From Isoperla grammatica (taxonomy: Eukaryota > Arthropoda > Insecta > Plecoptera > Perlodidae), in contig CAMDTW010000511.1 in assembly GCA_945910005.1 (NCBI GenBank), forward strand, positions 1-64,000: a DNA stretch of 64,000 bases, given 5' to 3'. Positions 1 to 11,230 of the stretch are shown piece after piece (the first letter of the stretch is position 1; every line of letters starts with the position of its first letter). The notes beneath the pieces are model-generated. The model was given only the letters and a program-made list of their open reading frames with translations, did no database searches and was not told the DNA's origin. The position numbers and the translations under genes were made by a program.

Positions 1-270
1 CTCCTTGTGGATAGTTCCGATTTCATTGTTCTATCTGACAGACTACACTATGGGGCTAATTAACATCGAAAATTCTAAATACATGTAAGGCCTCTGAATT
101 TTTTGCTCAAAAATATCCCCTCAGGTTCTTTAACCCCGTTCACTTTTCTGTAACATCGTTTTCCACGCACTTAAATTACACCCCCCTCCCCCCCCCCCCC
201 CCCCTTCCCACGTACACACGTAAATTCGACCACCCAGGCACCTTATATTTTAGGAATACACCACTGAGTA
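1..270. other. Non-coding flank with a poly-C run
   Basis: No gene is visible. The only marked feature is a C-rich stretch around 180-205, including an unbroken run of C long enough to be an unstable homopolymer. Confidence 0.5.
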
Positions 271-640
271 TAACGAGCGTTACCATTGCAACATGGTTTA
301 ATTCACGAGGCCTCGTATTGTTTATCTTGTATTTCATGTATTGCTCCTAACGAGCGTTACCATTGCAACATGGTTTAATTCACGAGCCTCGTATTGTTTA
401 TCTTGTATTTCATGTATTGCTCCAAACGAGCGTTACCATTGCCACATGGTTTAATTCACGAGCCTCATATTGTTTATCTTGTATTTCATGTATTGCTCCA
501 AACGAGCGTTACCATTGCCACATGGTTTAATTCACGAGCCTCATATTGTTTATCTTGTATTTCATCTATTGTTCCAAACGAGCGTTACCATTGCCACATG
601 GTTAATTCACGAGCCACGTATTGTTTATTTTGCGAATTTC
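271..640. repeat. 76-bp tandem repeat, about five copies
   Basis: The unit beginning AACGAGCGTTACCATTGC recurs at about 271, 348, 424, 500 and 576. The first step is 77 bp because of one extra G, and the rest are 76 bp. Copies differ by a few substitutions. Open frames that cross it merely reflect the repeat and are not a gene. Confidence 0.9.
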
Positions 641-643
641 ATT

Positions 644-1452
644 TATAGTAGGGTGAACATAATTTCTTAAACGAAAAACTGGGACACTTGGATGCTTCTC
701 AATATAATAAGATGTAACTTGAAAGGTGGACAAGGGGTCTCAGGTGTTGCCCCAGCCGCCGGGAGGCGAAATTTGTTGAGTATTATTTTCCTCAAGAGAG
801 CTTTTAGAGCGATCTGAGCAAGGAAGGCACTAAATTACTAGTAGCTTTGCTAGTAGCAATAATTATTGGAAAATGCATCAATCGTAGTGCATTTAAATTT
901 AAGGATTTACGGATTTAGGATTTAGGATTTGCGGATTTAGGATTCACTCGATGACTGATACATTTTTTAATTTTATTTGAAATTAAAGAAATTTCATTGT
1001 AACAAAAGACAAACTTTTGCCACCAGTAACTTGTTGTTTCTTCGTAGAAAGTCGTAAAATTGTGAAACATGTTTCACGAAAGTATGTTTTTACAATTATG
1101 TACTGCAGCTCTGACAGTATCGACGCCCAGACGACTTTTTTTCAACTGACCAATAACAGTTAACAACTGAGAGGACCCTCTTTACAGCAGCTCTGGTTCC
1201 ACTGCATAGAGAGTACTATAGTAGTGCTGTTTTTACAATGGATGTGATTTTGTATTAATGCTTTCAATTTACATTTGAATATAATTATTATATTGTTAAT
1301 TAGTTCCGATTTAAATGGAGAATACGAATAAATTGGCTGTACTCTGAAAACGGGACATTTTGCCGTCCCGAGTGGTGTCTCTGGAGACACTGGGACAGGT
1401 GCCTGAAAACAAGGACTGTCCTGGGAAAACCGGGACACCTGGTCACCCTAGT
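644..1452. mobile_element. Probable degenerate hAT-type MITE
   Basis: The left end reads AGGGTGAAC and the right end is its near complement (GGTCACCCTA). Inside each end is a similar GGGACAC.TGG segment, so the ends form imperfect terminal inverted repeats. A GGGACA-rich right subterminal part is also seen. I could not find a matching 8-bp target duplication, so the borders and class are tentative. It has no coding capacity. Positions 901-942 hold a few GGATTTA-like repeats. Confidence 0.4.
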
Positions 1453-2170
1453 GTAAACGCATTGAGCGGTATCTTGGGGCGGTATGGTAAGTGGTGTGTT
1501 TTGTAATTGTAACATGAATGATTACAGATGTGGTTTATGATGTCATGCTCAATCTTTGGTCGCATCAAATCGTATGTTACGAAAGCTATAGATGAATATA
1601 TCCGTGGTTTTTGATATGATTTTAATTTGCTACGACGAGAAAGCCTTTATTGTTTATCTAATTTTGTCATCATCTTTTTATTAAACATTTTGAAATCGAA
1701 TTGAATATGGCCTATCATTTATACTAAATGACTTGTCCAACCTAAACCATCATATTCAATACTGTATTAATATTCTTCGGTATTCCTAATCCTAGCTGTC
1801 GAAGATTATAATGTCGAATATTTGTCCTATTCCGTCCTGTGCGTTTTGGCGTGAACATCTTATATTTACTTAGATAGTGTTGTGAGAATACATCTGGCGA
1901 ACCCCCGATCGAACTATCGGGGCCGATCGCGGGCCAACATGCGACCGTCAGGGAAGGAAGAATGTGGTTGATCATGGTCTGTGTGAAACTTGGCAACAAT
2001 GCTTCACCCCTCGCGCGGTTGACAGCCGGAAAGTGGTGGGGATGAACCAAGTAATTTCAGAAGTTTTAAAGAGAGCGATCTCTCCGCGAGAAGGTGAACT
2101 AATGTTTGGACTTAGAAAAATCGCTTTCAAAATGCGCAGATGAAATCCCATAAGAATGAACCATCTTCCC
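1453..2170. other. Unassigned non-coding stretch
   Basis: An open frame of 102 codons exists on the minus strand (1742-2050), but it matches no family I recognise and has no conserved motif. It lies just downstream of the broken BEL/Pao integrase and may be decayed element DNA or unrelated flank. I see nothing else here. Confidence 0.3.
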
Positions 2171-2177
2171 CTACTGT

Positions 2178-3599
2178 CTAATCTTTGGCGATAGTAGTTT
2201 CAGCTAAAGTGAGAGAATCGTGTATCTCGTGGAGCGTACGGGCAGCACCTACGTAATTATGACCACAGTCGGAATAAATATGAGCGGGGAGGCCACGACG
2301 AGCGAGAAACCGATCGAGACAGGCCAGGAAGGCTTCAGTGGATAGGTCCGAGACCAACTCTAGGTGAATAGCCTTAGTGGCCATGCAGATGAACAGGCAC
2401 AAATAACCCTTGACGATGGGGGCGTTACGGCGGGGACTCGTCTTCACGGAGAAAGGGCCAGCGTAGTCAGTGCCTACGTTGAGGAAAGCGCGTGAAGGCT
2501 TAGCGCGAGGTTCAGGCAGCTCAGCCATGATTGGCTGAACAGGCTTGGCGCGGAATTTGAAATAGGTTAAGTAACGTCGAATGCGTTGCCGCAATAAACC
2601 GCGTAAAGCAACGATCCAATACATCTGCTGAATGAGAGCTTGGACAGTGCGAGGGCCAGAGTGCAATGACGTGAGATGAAAAGCATCACACACGAGTGCG
2701 GACAGATGAGCTTCTTTGGGAAGCAAGAGCGGATGACGTGCGTCTTCGGGAAGTGAAGAGTAGTGAAGTCTGCCGCCCACCCTGAGAAACCCACGGGAGT
2801 CAATGAAGGGTTTGAGGGGGGCGACGCGGTGAGACACGGGCGAGTGTTTCGCCAATTGCTTGAACTCATTGGCGAAATAATGTCGTTGAGTGATGCGTAC
2901 GAACAAACGCATCGCGTCCTCAAGTTCGGACGGGAGCAGGGGACCAGTGGGGGAAGCAAGCTGACTTCGGCGAGCAAGCAAAATGCGGGAAAAGCGTACC
3001 ACGTGACCAAACACGCGCTGGGCTTTGACGAGCGCGGAGAAGCTTTGCAGCTTAACTAGTAGAGGGTCAACAACGGGGTCAAGACTGATCAGAACTGTGG
3101 GAGACGCCTTCAGCTCAGGCACCTCGTGGCTAGGTTCACGCGAGGGGACCGAGCGAGGCCACGTAAAGGGGGGCGAACGCATGAACGGGGGACCAGAGAA
3201 CCATATGGGATGGTTCAACAAGTCTGGGGGGAGAAGTCCCCGAGAGGCACAGTCGGCAGGGTTCTCTTCGGAACGAACGTGAGACCAGTTCAGAGGAGAA
3301 GTGGTCTCGAGAATTTCAACCACTCGATTGGCGACGAAAGTCTTAAGCTGATGTGGGGGGGTAGAGAGCCAGGCAAGTACGATCGTGGAATCGGTATAGA
3401 GCAACACTGTTTCTATGTGCAAGGACTCGAGAGCGGGCAGGGCATCTTTCAACACCCGAGACAATAACAATGCGCCACTGAGCTCCAGTTTAGGGACAGT
3501 GAGAAGCTTGACGGGCGCGACCTTGCTCCTGCCTCTCAACAGTCTGACATGAGATTGCGAGCACGTCTCAACGTGCAAATAGAGAGTAGCAGAAACCAA
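2178..3599 (-). pseudogene. BEL/Pao pol, C-terminal part (RNase H + truncated integrase)
   Basis: The frame continues the polyprotein of the neighbouring upstream ORF after a one-base shift. RNase H acidic positions are visible at E39 (PKLELSGA), D70 (YTDST) and D116 (ENPADCAS). The integrase has the N-terminal histidines (FHLTSLHSGPR), but the two zinc-binding cysteines expected about 30 residues later are replaced by tyrosines (YLTYFKF). The core keeps the first two catalytic aspartates (GTDYAGPF and YSDCGHNYVGA) and then stops before the glutamate. It is therefore a dead integrase for two independent reasons. Family knowledge gives the expected HHCC and DDE patterns; the losses are read directly. 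Confidence 0.85.
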
Positions 3600-6500
3600 A
3601 ACCCCACAAGCCGGTAGGTGGCGTCACTCAAAACAAGGAGGCGCGGAACACTGACATCACTCAACTTGGACACGCTTTCGATGGCAGTGATCCAAGTCTG
3701 AGAAAGCGACTCCGGAAGTGATTCGTCCCACTCCACGCGCAAGAGCCAGAGATTCTGCATGAACACCTTCATCCAGGAGAGGAAAGGGGTGAGAAACCCA
3801 AGAGGGTCGAATATGCGCGCAATGTAGGAGAGTATGGAACGTTTGGTGACACAACCTTCGAAAGGTAGAGTGTGAAAACTGAAGCAATCAGAGCGAGGGT
3901 CCCACAACAATCCAAGAATTTTCAGAGTCTGCTCATCGTTAGAGAATACGAGGGGAGTCTCCAGGTGGTCCTGGGGAAGAGCGCTAAGAGCGTCGGGAGA
4001 GTTGCTAGCCCATTTGCGAAGTTCGACCCCGGCGCACTGAGTGATTGATTGCAACTCAGCGCGAAGCGCGAGAGCTTCGTCAAGGTCACTGGCACCGGAT
4101 ACTATGTCATCGATGTAGATGTTTGAAGTGAGGGCGCGTGAAGCGAGAGGAAACTGCGCGCCCTCGTCCTTGACAAGTTGCTGCAACACTCTTTGGGCCT
4201 GGAAAGCAGAGGGCGTGAGACCGTAAGTCACTGTGTTGAGCTCGTACTCAATAACAGGGGAGGAAGGCTCAGGGCGCCAAAATATGTGCTGATAGACACG
4301 GTCGTCCTGGTGTACAAGGATTTGACGGTACATCTGTCTCACGTCCGCGCACAGGGCTACGGGATAGACACGAAAGGTGGTGAGAACCCGGGGAAGGTCA
4401 CTCTGAAGTTTGGGACCACTGAGCAAGACGTGGTTGAGAGCAACTCCACGTTTATCAGGGGAGGAGGCGTTGAATACCACTCGCAATTTAGTGGTAGAGC
4501 TTGTGACCTTGTGTACACAATGGTGCGGGATAATGTACTCTGAAGGTTGAGAAGCAGGCTGCATGTGCAGTGAACGAGCGTATTCACTCATGAACTCGTG
4601 ATAGGTGTCATGAAGTGGAGGATCACGCTTAAGACGACGCTCCAAACTGACAAAGTTCTTGAGCGCGACGTCACGATTATAGCCTGGCATGATGCAGTCA
4701 GGCTTGAAAGGTAGAGCGACCGAGTAGCGACCGCATGGGTCGCGAGAGTGGGTTTTAATGAAATGCTCTTCAGCGAGCGAATCCATTGGGTCTAGAGAGG
4801 GGGGTCGACTAACTTCTTCTGTTTCCCAGAAGAGACGAAGAGTGTGTTCCAAAGGAGTATTGGCCACGGCGAGAAAAGAGTAGGATGACTCAGGTGCAGG
4901 TTCAGAAGAGTTGACTGGACCCAAAATCACCCAACCGAAAACTGTGTTGAGTGCAGCAGGTTTGCTGCCCACGATCATGTTTCCGGTTTTACAGAGAATG
5001 TCAGAGTAGAGATCGGCACCAATGAGAAAATCAATGGGTCCGGGAACATTGAAGTGATCGTCAGCGAGGTCAAGGTCATGATAGCGCTTTATGACCTCAG
5101 TGGACACGGAGGAAGTAGGCAAATTGCCGGCGATAGTTGAGAGAACGTGCGCGTTGACATGCATAGCCGGTTGCTTAGAACGTCGAGAAGTTATACTGCA
5201 TTGAACGATACCATGCACACGAGCATGAATTTGACAAACACCTGACAGTTGGGCGGTGGCTGGTTTGACCTTTAAGCCCAAACGTTGCACTAACGAATTA
5301 GTGATGGCAGAGATTTGCGACCCGGAGTCAATAACCGCGCGAAATGGGTGCAATATCCCGTGGGCATCACTTATGAGTGCGCGAACGGTGCCCAATATGA
5401 CGGTTTGATGAGTGGGGTTCGAACCCCGGACTTGACACGACAGAGTCTGTGGCACCTGATGGCCTTGATCGGAGACAGGAGTATCGTCCGCAGAAGACTG
5501 AGTGGAGTCTACATGCAACATAGAGTGATGTCTGGTACTATGACACACGGAACAAGACTTTGTCGATCTGCATTGGGTTTGTAGATGTGCACCCATACAA
5601 TTAAAACAGCGTTTTAACTGTCGCAGAGTGTCGTAACGTTGGTCTACGGTTAAACCACGGAAAGCATTACATTGATAGAATGAATGCGAAGCCTTACATA
5701 ACGGACAAGTGGACACGTTAGTATGAGCGTGATTGCGAGATGAGTCATTGTGAGATGGTTTTGAACTCAAGTTCGAAACATCAGATGACACCATCAACGT
5801 ATTTACTTTCTTCACAGGGGGAGAACTTTTGACAGAAGTGACTGAGTTTGTACCGACAGCACATAACTCCATTACTTTAGATTGGTCTTCGACAAAATCA
5901 ATAAGCGATTTATATTTGGGAGTCGAATTAGACGATTGTTTGGTTTCAAAAGCCTTGCGAGATGACGTATCGAGGTTAGCTAATGCCAAACACAGTAGAA
6001 GGAAATCGCCCAGGTCAGGAATATTCAGGGCTTTCAAAGAGTCGACAGAATTGCGATGTACTTTGAGAAATGCTTGAAGACCGTCATAAGATGACGTTTT
6101 CAGAGGAACAAAATCTAAAATCTTGTGAACATACAAGCTCCCTAATAATCGCTTGTTTTGATAACGAGAGACGAGCGTTTGCAAAGCGAGGGGATAATTT
6201 TCCTCAATTATTTGAAACTCTGAGATGAGTGCCAACGGTATTTCAGACAACAAAGTTTTTAAATAGTGTAATTTTTGAACATTACTTAATGACTTGTTAT
6301 CATCAATAAGAGACTTGAATAGAGCATAGAACTCGGGCCATTTACAAATGTCACCTTCGAACTTGGGAAGATCTATGACAGGCAATGCAATGGATGGTTT
6401 GACTGAAGCGGGTAGAGACCCAGGTTGAGTCACAGCAGGACGCTGATTTAATTTATCAGCCGTGAGAAACCGAGATTTGGCAGCATAAAACAACGTTTCA

Positions 6501-6832
6501 AAACTCTCCTGAACTTTGTCTATTTCGATCGGCTTGGCAGGAAGAACTACTTGAGTGTTGAGATCGGCAATGGACATTTGAATTTCTTGAAAATCCGATT
6601 TCAAAACAGATAATTCATCGAACCGAGGCCTATGTGACTCAACTTGTTCAGGTTTTATTTTTTCGAACGCAGTGTACGTTCGTTGGGCGGACGCGAATAT
6701 GAACTCGCGTCGAGCAACTAACTTGTTTAGTTCTGCCGTAATATCGACCATTATGATCGAAAATGCAAAAGACAATGTTAGAAATACAAGGGATGTACGA
6801 CGTACGTAAGAGACACACACTGAACAGCACAA
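3536..6832 (-). pseudogene. BEL/Pao Gag-Pol, N-terminal 1,098 codons
   Basis: The likely start is the ATG at 6751 (residue 28 of the open frame), which begins MVDITAELNKL as in many BEL Gags. Then come a DUF1759-like Gag region (about 150-320), three Cys/His knuckles (376-440: CPLC, CFNC, CSVC), an aspartic protease with DSG at 502-504, a DUF1758-like region, and a reverse transcriptase with CADVRQMY near 828 and the catalytic YIDD at 906-909. The frame is lost near 3610, at the start of RNase H, where a single base appears to be missing; the rest of pol continues in the overlapping frame 2178-3599. No envelope gene is seen. Otherwise the frame is open over 3.2 kb, so decay is moderate. Confidence 0.88.
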
Positions 6833-6834
6833 TC

Positions 6835-7450
6835 AATAGAATACGAGAGCGGAAACACACAACACTCAATGACGTGTACATATTGTGTGACCAACTAAGG
6901 ACTGACCTTGATTGAGAAAATCTTCGAGAAAAATGCAGAAAAATACCGGACAATTCGGCTCCGCGAGGACCATATGTTTGAGCCGGGGTGCTCACTCCGA
7001 GGAGTTTTTTAGTGGACTGTATATATTTTTGTGTAGACTTACCCCAATGATGTTTGAAAGGTGACGAAACGTAGATGACAGCGACGGGCGGAAAGTGGCC
7101 GTCGTGAGAAAGAGATAGAAGAAGGAAACTCGAGTTTAGAAGAGAAAAGAAGGAAAGATGAAAATGCCTGGAAGGCGATCGAACCCAGGACATGCAGCAG
7201 CGAGGAAGCAGTCTTGGCGCTCGAGAGAATAAACTAGAGAGAAATACACTTGACTGGACGAGGTCGAGACTCGAACAATACAGACGTGACCGACGAGGTC
7301 GGAGACTGGGACACTACTCACGAGATAAGAAATAATGCAACGAGCTCTAAACGGGAAAACTGTAAGAGATTACGTGATTGGCCGAAATCGAAACATATGA
7401 AATAAGTAGACAGGTATACCAACACCGAGAAAATACAACACCACAGCGAC
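6835..7450 (-). other. Probable 5' leader and LTR of the BEL/Pao copy
   Basis: This stretch lies upstream of the Gag start in element orientation. It is purine-rich on the plus strand and contains no convincing gene. A 5' LTR is expected here, but with the 3' LTR deleted I cannot prove its limits or point to a primer-binding site. Confidence 0.4.
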
Positions 7451-7553
7451 GAATAAATGGCGCGAACAATAATTAATAAATAATAATAATAATAAATTTT
7501 ATTTATATTATTTTAATTATAATTATTTTTCAATTATAATCATCAAATATTTA

Positions 7554-8141
7554 CTACGTTTACATGCAGGTTTGAAATCGATTTGAGAACGTTATGAGTT
7601 TTCAAAACAGCATATAAACACTTCGAAAGTGGGTTTGGATCGGTTCGAGTCACGCCTGTTTGCTCGCAGGGGTGACTTGAAAACTAGTTTTGGAAACTGC
7701 CATGTAAACACCCCACTGCCGCCAATACGTTTCGACTTGGCGGGCTCATTAGCAAACTAAACCGGCGGTGGCAGTGCAAAGTGAGGTTAGGTTCTCACTT
7801 TTCTACCGCGCTTGTATCTTCTAGATGGTAATATATTATATTTTGAAGTCGCAAGTCTTAAAATATAACAAATGTGTGAGGATTACATGTTGTGACAGCT
7901 AAATGTGTCAGCCTTGTTGTTTTGTTGTTGTTGTTGTATAGATTACCCGCACTGCCCTCTCTGTTGTTCCAATGTCTCTTTAGAAAGCAGTGATATGTCT
8001 TATTGTAAGTGGCGCTGTATACCGGGAAATGTACGAACTAAAAAATGGTTTGAGAACGTATTCAGATCGATGGCATGTAAACGATCGACGGTTTTGGTTT
8101 GACTTGAGTCAAAACTTTTTCAAACCTGCATGTAAACGTAG
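7554..8141. mobile_element. 588-bp MITE with TA target duplication
   Basis: The ends are perfect 22-bp inverted repeats beginning CTACGTTTACATGCAGG, each flanked by TA. Internal segments repeat the ATGTAAAC motif of the ends. It has no transposase. The TA duplication suggests mobilisation by a Tc1/mariner-type enzyme, but only the two-base target supports that. Confidence 0.75.
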
Positions 8142-9556
8142 TAATTGTGCGTGATGGTTTGTCTTCAAATTCATAATCTACAACCAGTTTACACGATCAC
8201 CTAAATAGGTAGAGCCCTACAGAAATGGTTTTATTTTTTCCCAAATTTCGTTTTTCAAAATGCAAATCTCGCGTTTTGGCGGTGTTATTTTTACTAGGAA
8301 CACAGAGGTGTGACGCGTTGATAAGCGAGCGCGTCCATATCTACGAACTTTCTGGCAAAAGGTTTTCAAAGCTAATACCAACAACAATTAACAACAATTC
8401 AAAAATGCACATTTGCAAACATGTTTCTAATTTCCATAGCTTTCCCACATTGTTGAATGCTGTGCAATGTGCGTTGCTAAGAATTTTCGTTGTCATTTCG
8501 TATAGTGTTTTCGACACGGTCCGCCACCATTACTAACACTTATTGACAGCAATAGAAATGTAATTTCTGCGTCTAATACGTATTTGATCGCTTTTAAATT
8601 AGTATATTCGTGACCGGACAAAAATTTACTATAATATAGCCACCTCATGTTTTGCCGTTAATGTGTTTCAGAAAAATATTTTTGAGATACTTTTGTGTTA
8701 CTTTGGCAATACTTATCAGATCGCCATAAAATGACCTTATTCGTGACCGGAAAAATCTTTTTAAAAATATGGCTATCTCGCATTTTGCTGCTGTTTTGTT
8801 TCAGAAAAATATTTAACAGTAACTGTGGGTAACTTTTTAAACGATTTTGCCACAAAACTATACACCTTCAATCCACATCGAGGCTTGTGGATGGTCCAAA
8901 TTTCAACTTGATCGGACTTTCCGTTTGACTACTATCGACAGACATAAAAAAAAAAACGGAACGAAGTTGCATAAAGTGTAATGGAGACGCTCGCTTAATC
9001 ATTTTAGGAATATCACTCAAATAAAGACGAGTAATTCATATGTATAAACAGTATTGTCTATCTATTTCCTCAATATTTAAATCTTCTGCACGTTTTTTCT
9101 TACACTAACACTTATTTTTGGCCAATACTTTACACATTTTCGTTATGTCGGTCTTATTTCGCGATACTCAGATATTTCGAGCTACCGTATTGCATTATTT
9201 CGTGATTCAAAATTTGCATAATTAGCTTGCTAACACGATGTATTGTCCACAGTTATCATTTTGTAGCTACAGTTTTGTTTTATTTCGTAATGCGAAGTTT
9301 ACTTGGCTCTATAAATAGGTGTCAGCAAATTGAAATGTATTCTATTTCCATATTCTATTGTCCTTCCTTTACAAGAGACATATTAAGTTGGGGGAGGGGG
9401 GGAGGTATGAGCATCCATATTGCAAGGAGAACCTACATGAAGAGAAAGGAAAGTATGTGAGCAAGGCCATACAATTGAGGTAAAGATGTGCACAAGAGCT
9501 GTCTTTGCAGGCACCGGTCACAGTGAGGAGGGGCCCTCAACTGGTGATGTAAACAT
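8142..9556. other. Probable intron of the PEX6 gene, no exon seen
   Basis: This lies upstream of the recognised PEX6 exons. I searched for the preceding conserved D2-domain exon (Walker A, Walker B and the arginine-finger stretch) and saw none. Positions 8611-8830 contain a loosely repeated segment of about 140 bp, with ATTCGTGACCGGA twice. The rest is AT-rich with no recognised feature. Confidence 0.4.
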
Positions 9557-9895
9557 AACACAGATGTCTTTCTTACTCTTCAGGTTCGACAAGCTGCTGT
9601 ATGTGGGTGTTTGTGAGGACAGTGATTCACAGTTGTGTCATGGCAGCTCCAAACATCGAGTGTGATGATAACACAGATGTCTTTCTTACTCTTCAGGTTC
9701 GATAAGCTGCTGTATGTGGGTGTTTGTGAGGACAGTGATTCACAGTTGTGTCATGGCAGCTCCAAACATCGAGTGTGATGATAACACAGATGTCTTTCTT
9801 ACTCTTCAGGTTCGACAAGCTGCTGTATGTGGGTGTTTGTGAGGACAGTGATTCACAGTTGAGTGTCATGGCAGCTCTCACAAGAAAGTTTGACC
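9557..9895 (+). repeat. 113-bp tandem triplication of a PEX6 splice acceptor and exon start
   Basis: Three copies of a 113-bp unit start at about 9557, 9670 and 9783. Each holds the polypyrimidine tract and AG of the intron plus about 55 bases of exon. Exon starts would be at 9584, 9697 and 9810, exactly 113 apart. Copies 1 and 2 are nearly identical and lack two bases (TTGTGTCATGG versus TTGAGTGTCATGG) relative to copy 3. They shift frame and reach an in-frame TGA about 26 codons in. Only copy 3 continues into the conserved coding sequence. Confidence 0.9.
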
Positions 9896-10027
9896 TTGAT
9901 TCCGACGTTAACTTGCGCGACATCGTTAAATTACTACCGGCGAACTTGACTGGAGCCGACTTGTTCTCTGTGTGTTCGAATGCTTGGCAAAATACTGCGA
10001 AAAGAGTCATTCAGAGCTTGGAAAGTG
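9810..10027 (+). CDS. PEX6: PEX6 (peroxin-6 AAA-ATPase), penultimate coding exon
   Basis: The exon begins after TTACTCTTCAG with a split Arg codon, so the peptide reads (R)FDKLLYVGV, directly after the expected arginine-finger region of the second AAA domain. It continues through ALTRKFDLD and the LTGADLFSVCS motif, which is strongly PEX6-like. It ends at a good donor, G|GTAAGA (10028). In the family, PEX6 pairs with PEX1 as a hexameric motor that extracts the PEX5 receptor from the peroxisomal membrane. The part here is the C-terminal lid of D2. It joins in phase 1 to the exon at 13386. Upstream exons carrying the Walker motifs are outside the window or not visible. Two defective copies of the exon start precede it. 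Confidence 0.88.
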
Positions 10028-10599
10028 GTAAGAATCACACTCTTCATCTAGGGTACTCAATAACAACCTGGAACAATAATTCGTACAGTATAATATGAGA
10101 AACAGTCAACCTTATTTTATTTACCTTTTATATTAAACTGGTATTGAATATTGATTAGTTTTAAAATGCTATTTTTATTGTTGTTTATAAATAGCATAGG
10201 CATGTTTCAGATTTCAGTGTATTTTAATTCGATTTTTCAATTTGGATCATGAGCTTTTTATGTACTGGTACCTAGTTTAGCATAAAAATGGTGAAACCTA
10301 CATTTTCATGCAAACCAGCTTTTCGATTTTAGGCATCTAAAAACCAAGGTGCGACTTACATTTGTACATTTTCGTTTGAGCTGGGACCGTTAACAAATCA
10401 GTTTTTTCTTTTTTCTTTTCTTTTCTTTTTTTCACTTTCTTCTTTTTTTTCTTTGTTCACTTGTTTATTTTTATATATTATATATATATATTTTTTTCTC
10501 TTCATGTTCTTTCTTATTTACATACTTTTATTTTTATTATTTAATATTTTGAATTTCCACTTCATTTGATTTTATTTCATTTCTCAATTATTTTTTTCT

Positions 10600-10975
10600 T
10601 GTTCTTGATTTTTATTTTATATAGTTAAGTAGTTTGTTTTGTTTTTGTTGTTATTGTTTTTTTTTATTTTATTATTATTAATTGTTTGCATAGCCTAGTT
10701 TTATTTAAAGGCTGGTCCACACAGATTTTTAAGACATATGATTTAAGGTTTAACGCGTAATCGTAAAGTTGGATCATAGGAAACACGTACTGGCGTTCAC
10801 ACAAAGTTTTAGTTTTAAGACGTCGTTTTCCTTGTTGTTTTTAAAACAACGTCTTAAAACCTTATGCATTATGTCTTCAAAATCTGTGTGGACCAGCCTT
10901 AAGGTCCTCCTTTGTAAATCAGTTTTTATAACTGAATAGGATAGACATTAAATAAATAAATAAAATAAATAAATA
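10600..10975 (+). mobile_element. 3' tail of a LINE-like element, interrupted by a MITE
   Basis: The sequence around TTTGCATAGCCTAGTTTTATTTAA, then GGTCCTCCTTTGTAAATCAG and an ending of ATTAAATAAATAAATAAA, recurs at 49995-50090. The short AAAT repeats at its end suggest a non-LTR retrotransposon 3' end. No coding part remains. The start coordinate is approximate. Confidence 0.5.
10709..10898. mobile_element. 190-bp MITE with TTAA target duplication
   Basis: The inverted ends begin AGGCTGGTCCACACAGATTT and are flanked by TTAA on both sides (10705-10708 and 10899-10902). The empty site can be read at about 50025, where the same host repeat has a single TTAA. TTAA targeting with ends starting AGG fits Kolobok or piggyBac-type mobilisation. 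There is no coding capacity. Confidence 0.85.
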
Positions 10976-11230
10976 AATTCGAGTAAGTACGTACTAAATG
11001 CTGTGTGTCGACCAACCCTGTGGAACTCGCGGTTCTGTCGGTTAAAGTTGCTTTAATAAAGTGCTTTAAAATTGTCAAAAGGTTCATACAACACATTATA
11101 TGCGTCTCCACGCTCGCGGCGGGCGAGTGCATCAGTAGACTGTAAGCAGGTGCAGTAGTTATTTTAGGATTTAATTTTATTTAAAGTTACATTAGTTAGA
11201 TGTTAGCAGTAATATTTAGACAGAAAATAT

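Larger units (their letters stand above)
2178..7450 (-). mobile_element. Decayed BEL/Pao LTR retrotransposon
   Basis: The minus strand carries, in order, Gag with a DUF1759-like region, zinc knuckles, aspartic protease, reverse transcriptase, RNase H and a partial integrase. That is the BEL/Pao domain order. The 3' end of pol, any 3' LTR and the third integrase acidic residue are missing, so the copy is truncated at about 2170. The 5' leader and probable LTR lie to the right of 6835, but without the second LTR the borders cannot be fixed. The right limit given is a guess, based on a TG..CA-compatible end near GCGCGAACA at about 7470. Confidence 0.8.

Noticed and set aside
901..942. Telomere-like GGATTTA repeats
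   Set aside because: The run is only about 40 bases, degenerate and internal to a probable MITE.
1742..2050. 102-codon open frame as a BEL/Pao continuation or host gene
   Set aside because: It shows none of the integrase motifs expected there and no other recognisable domain.
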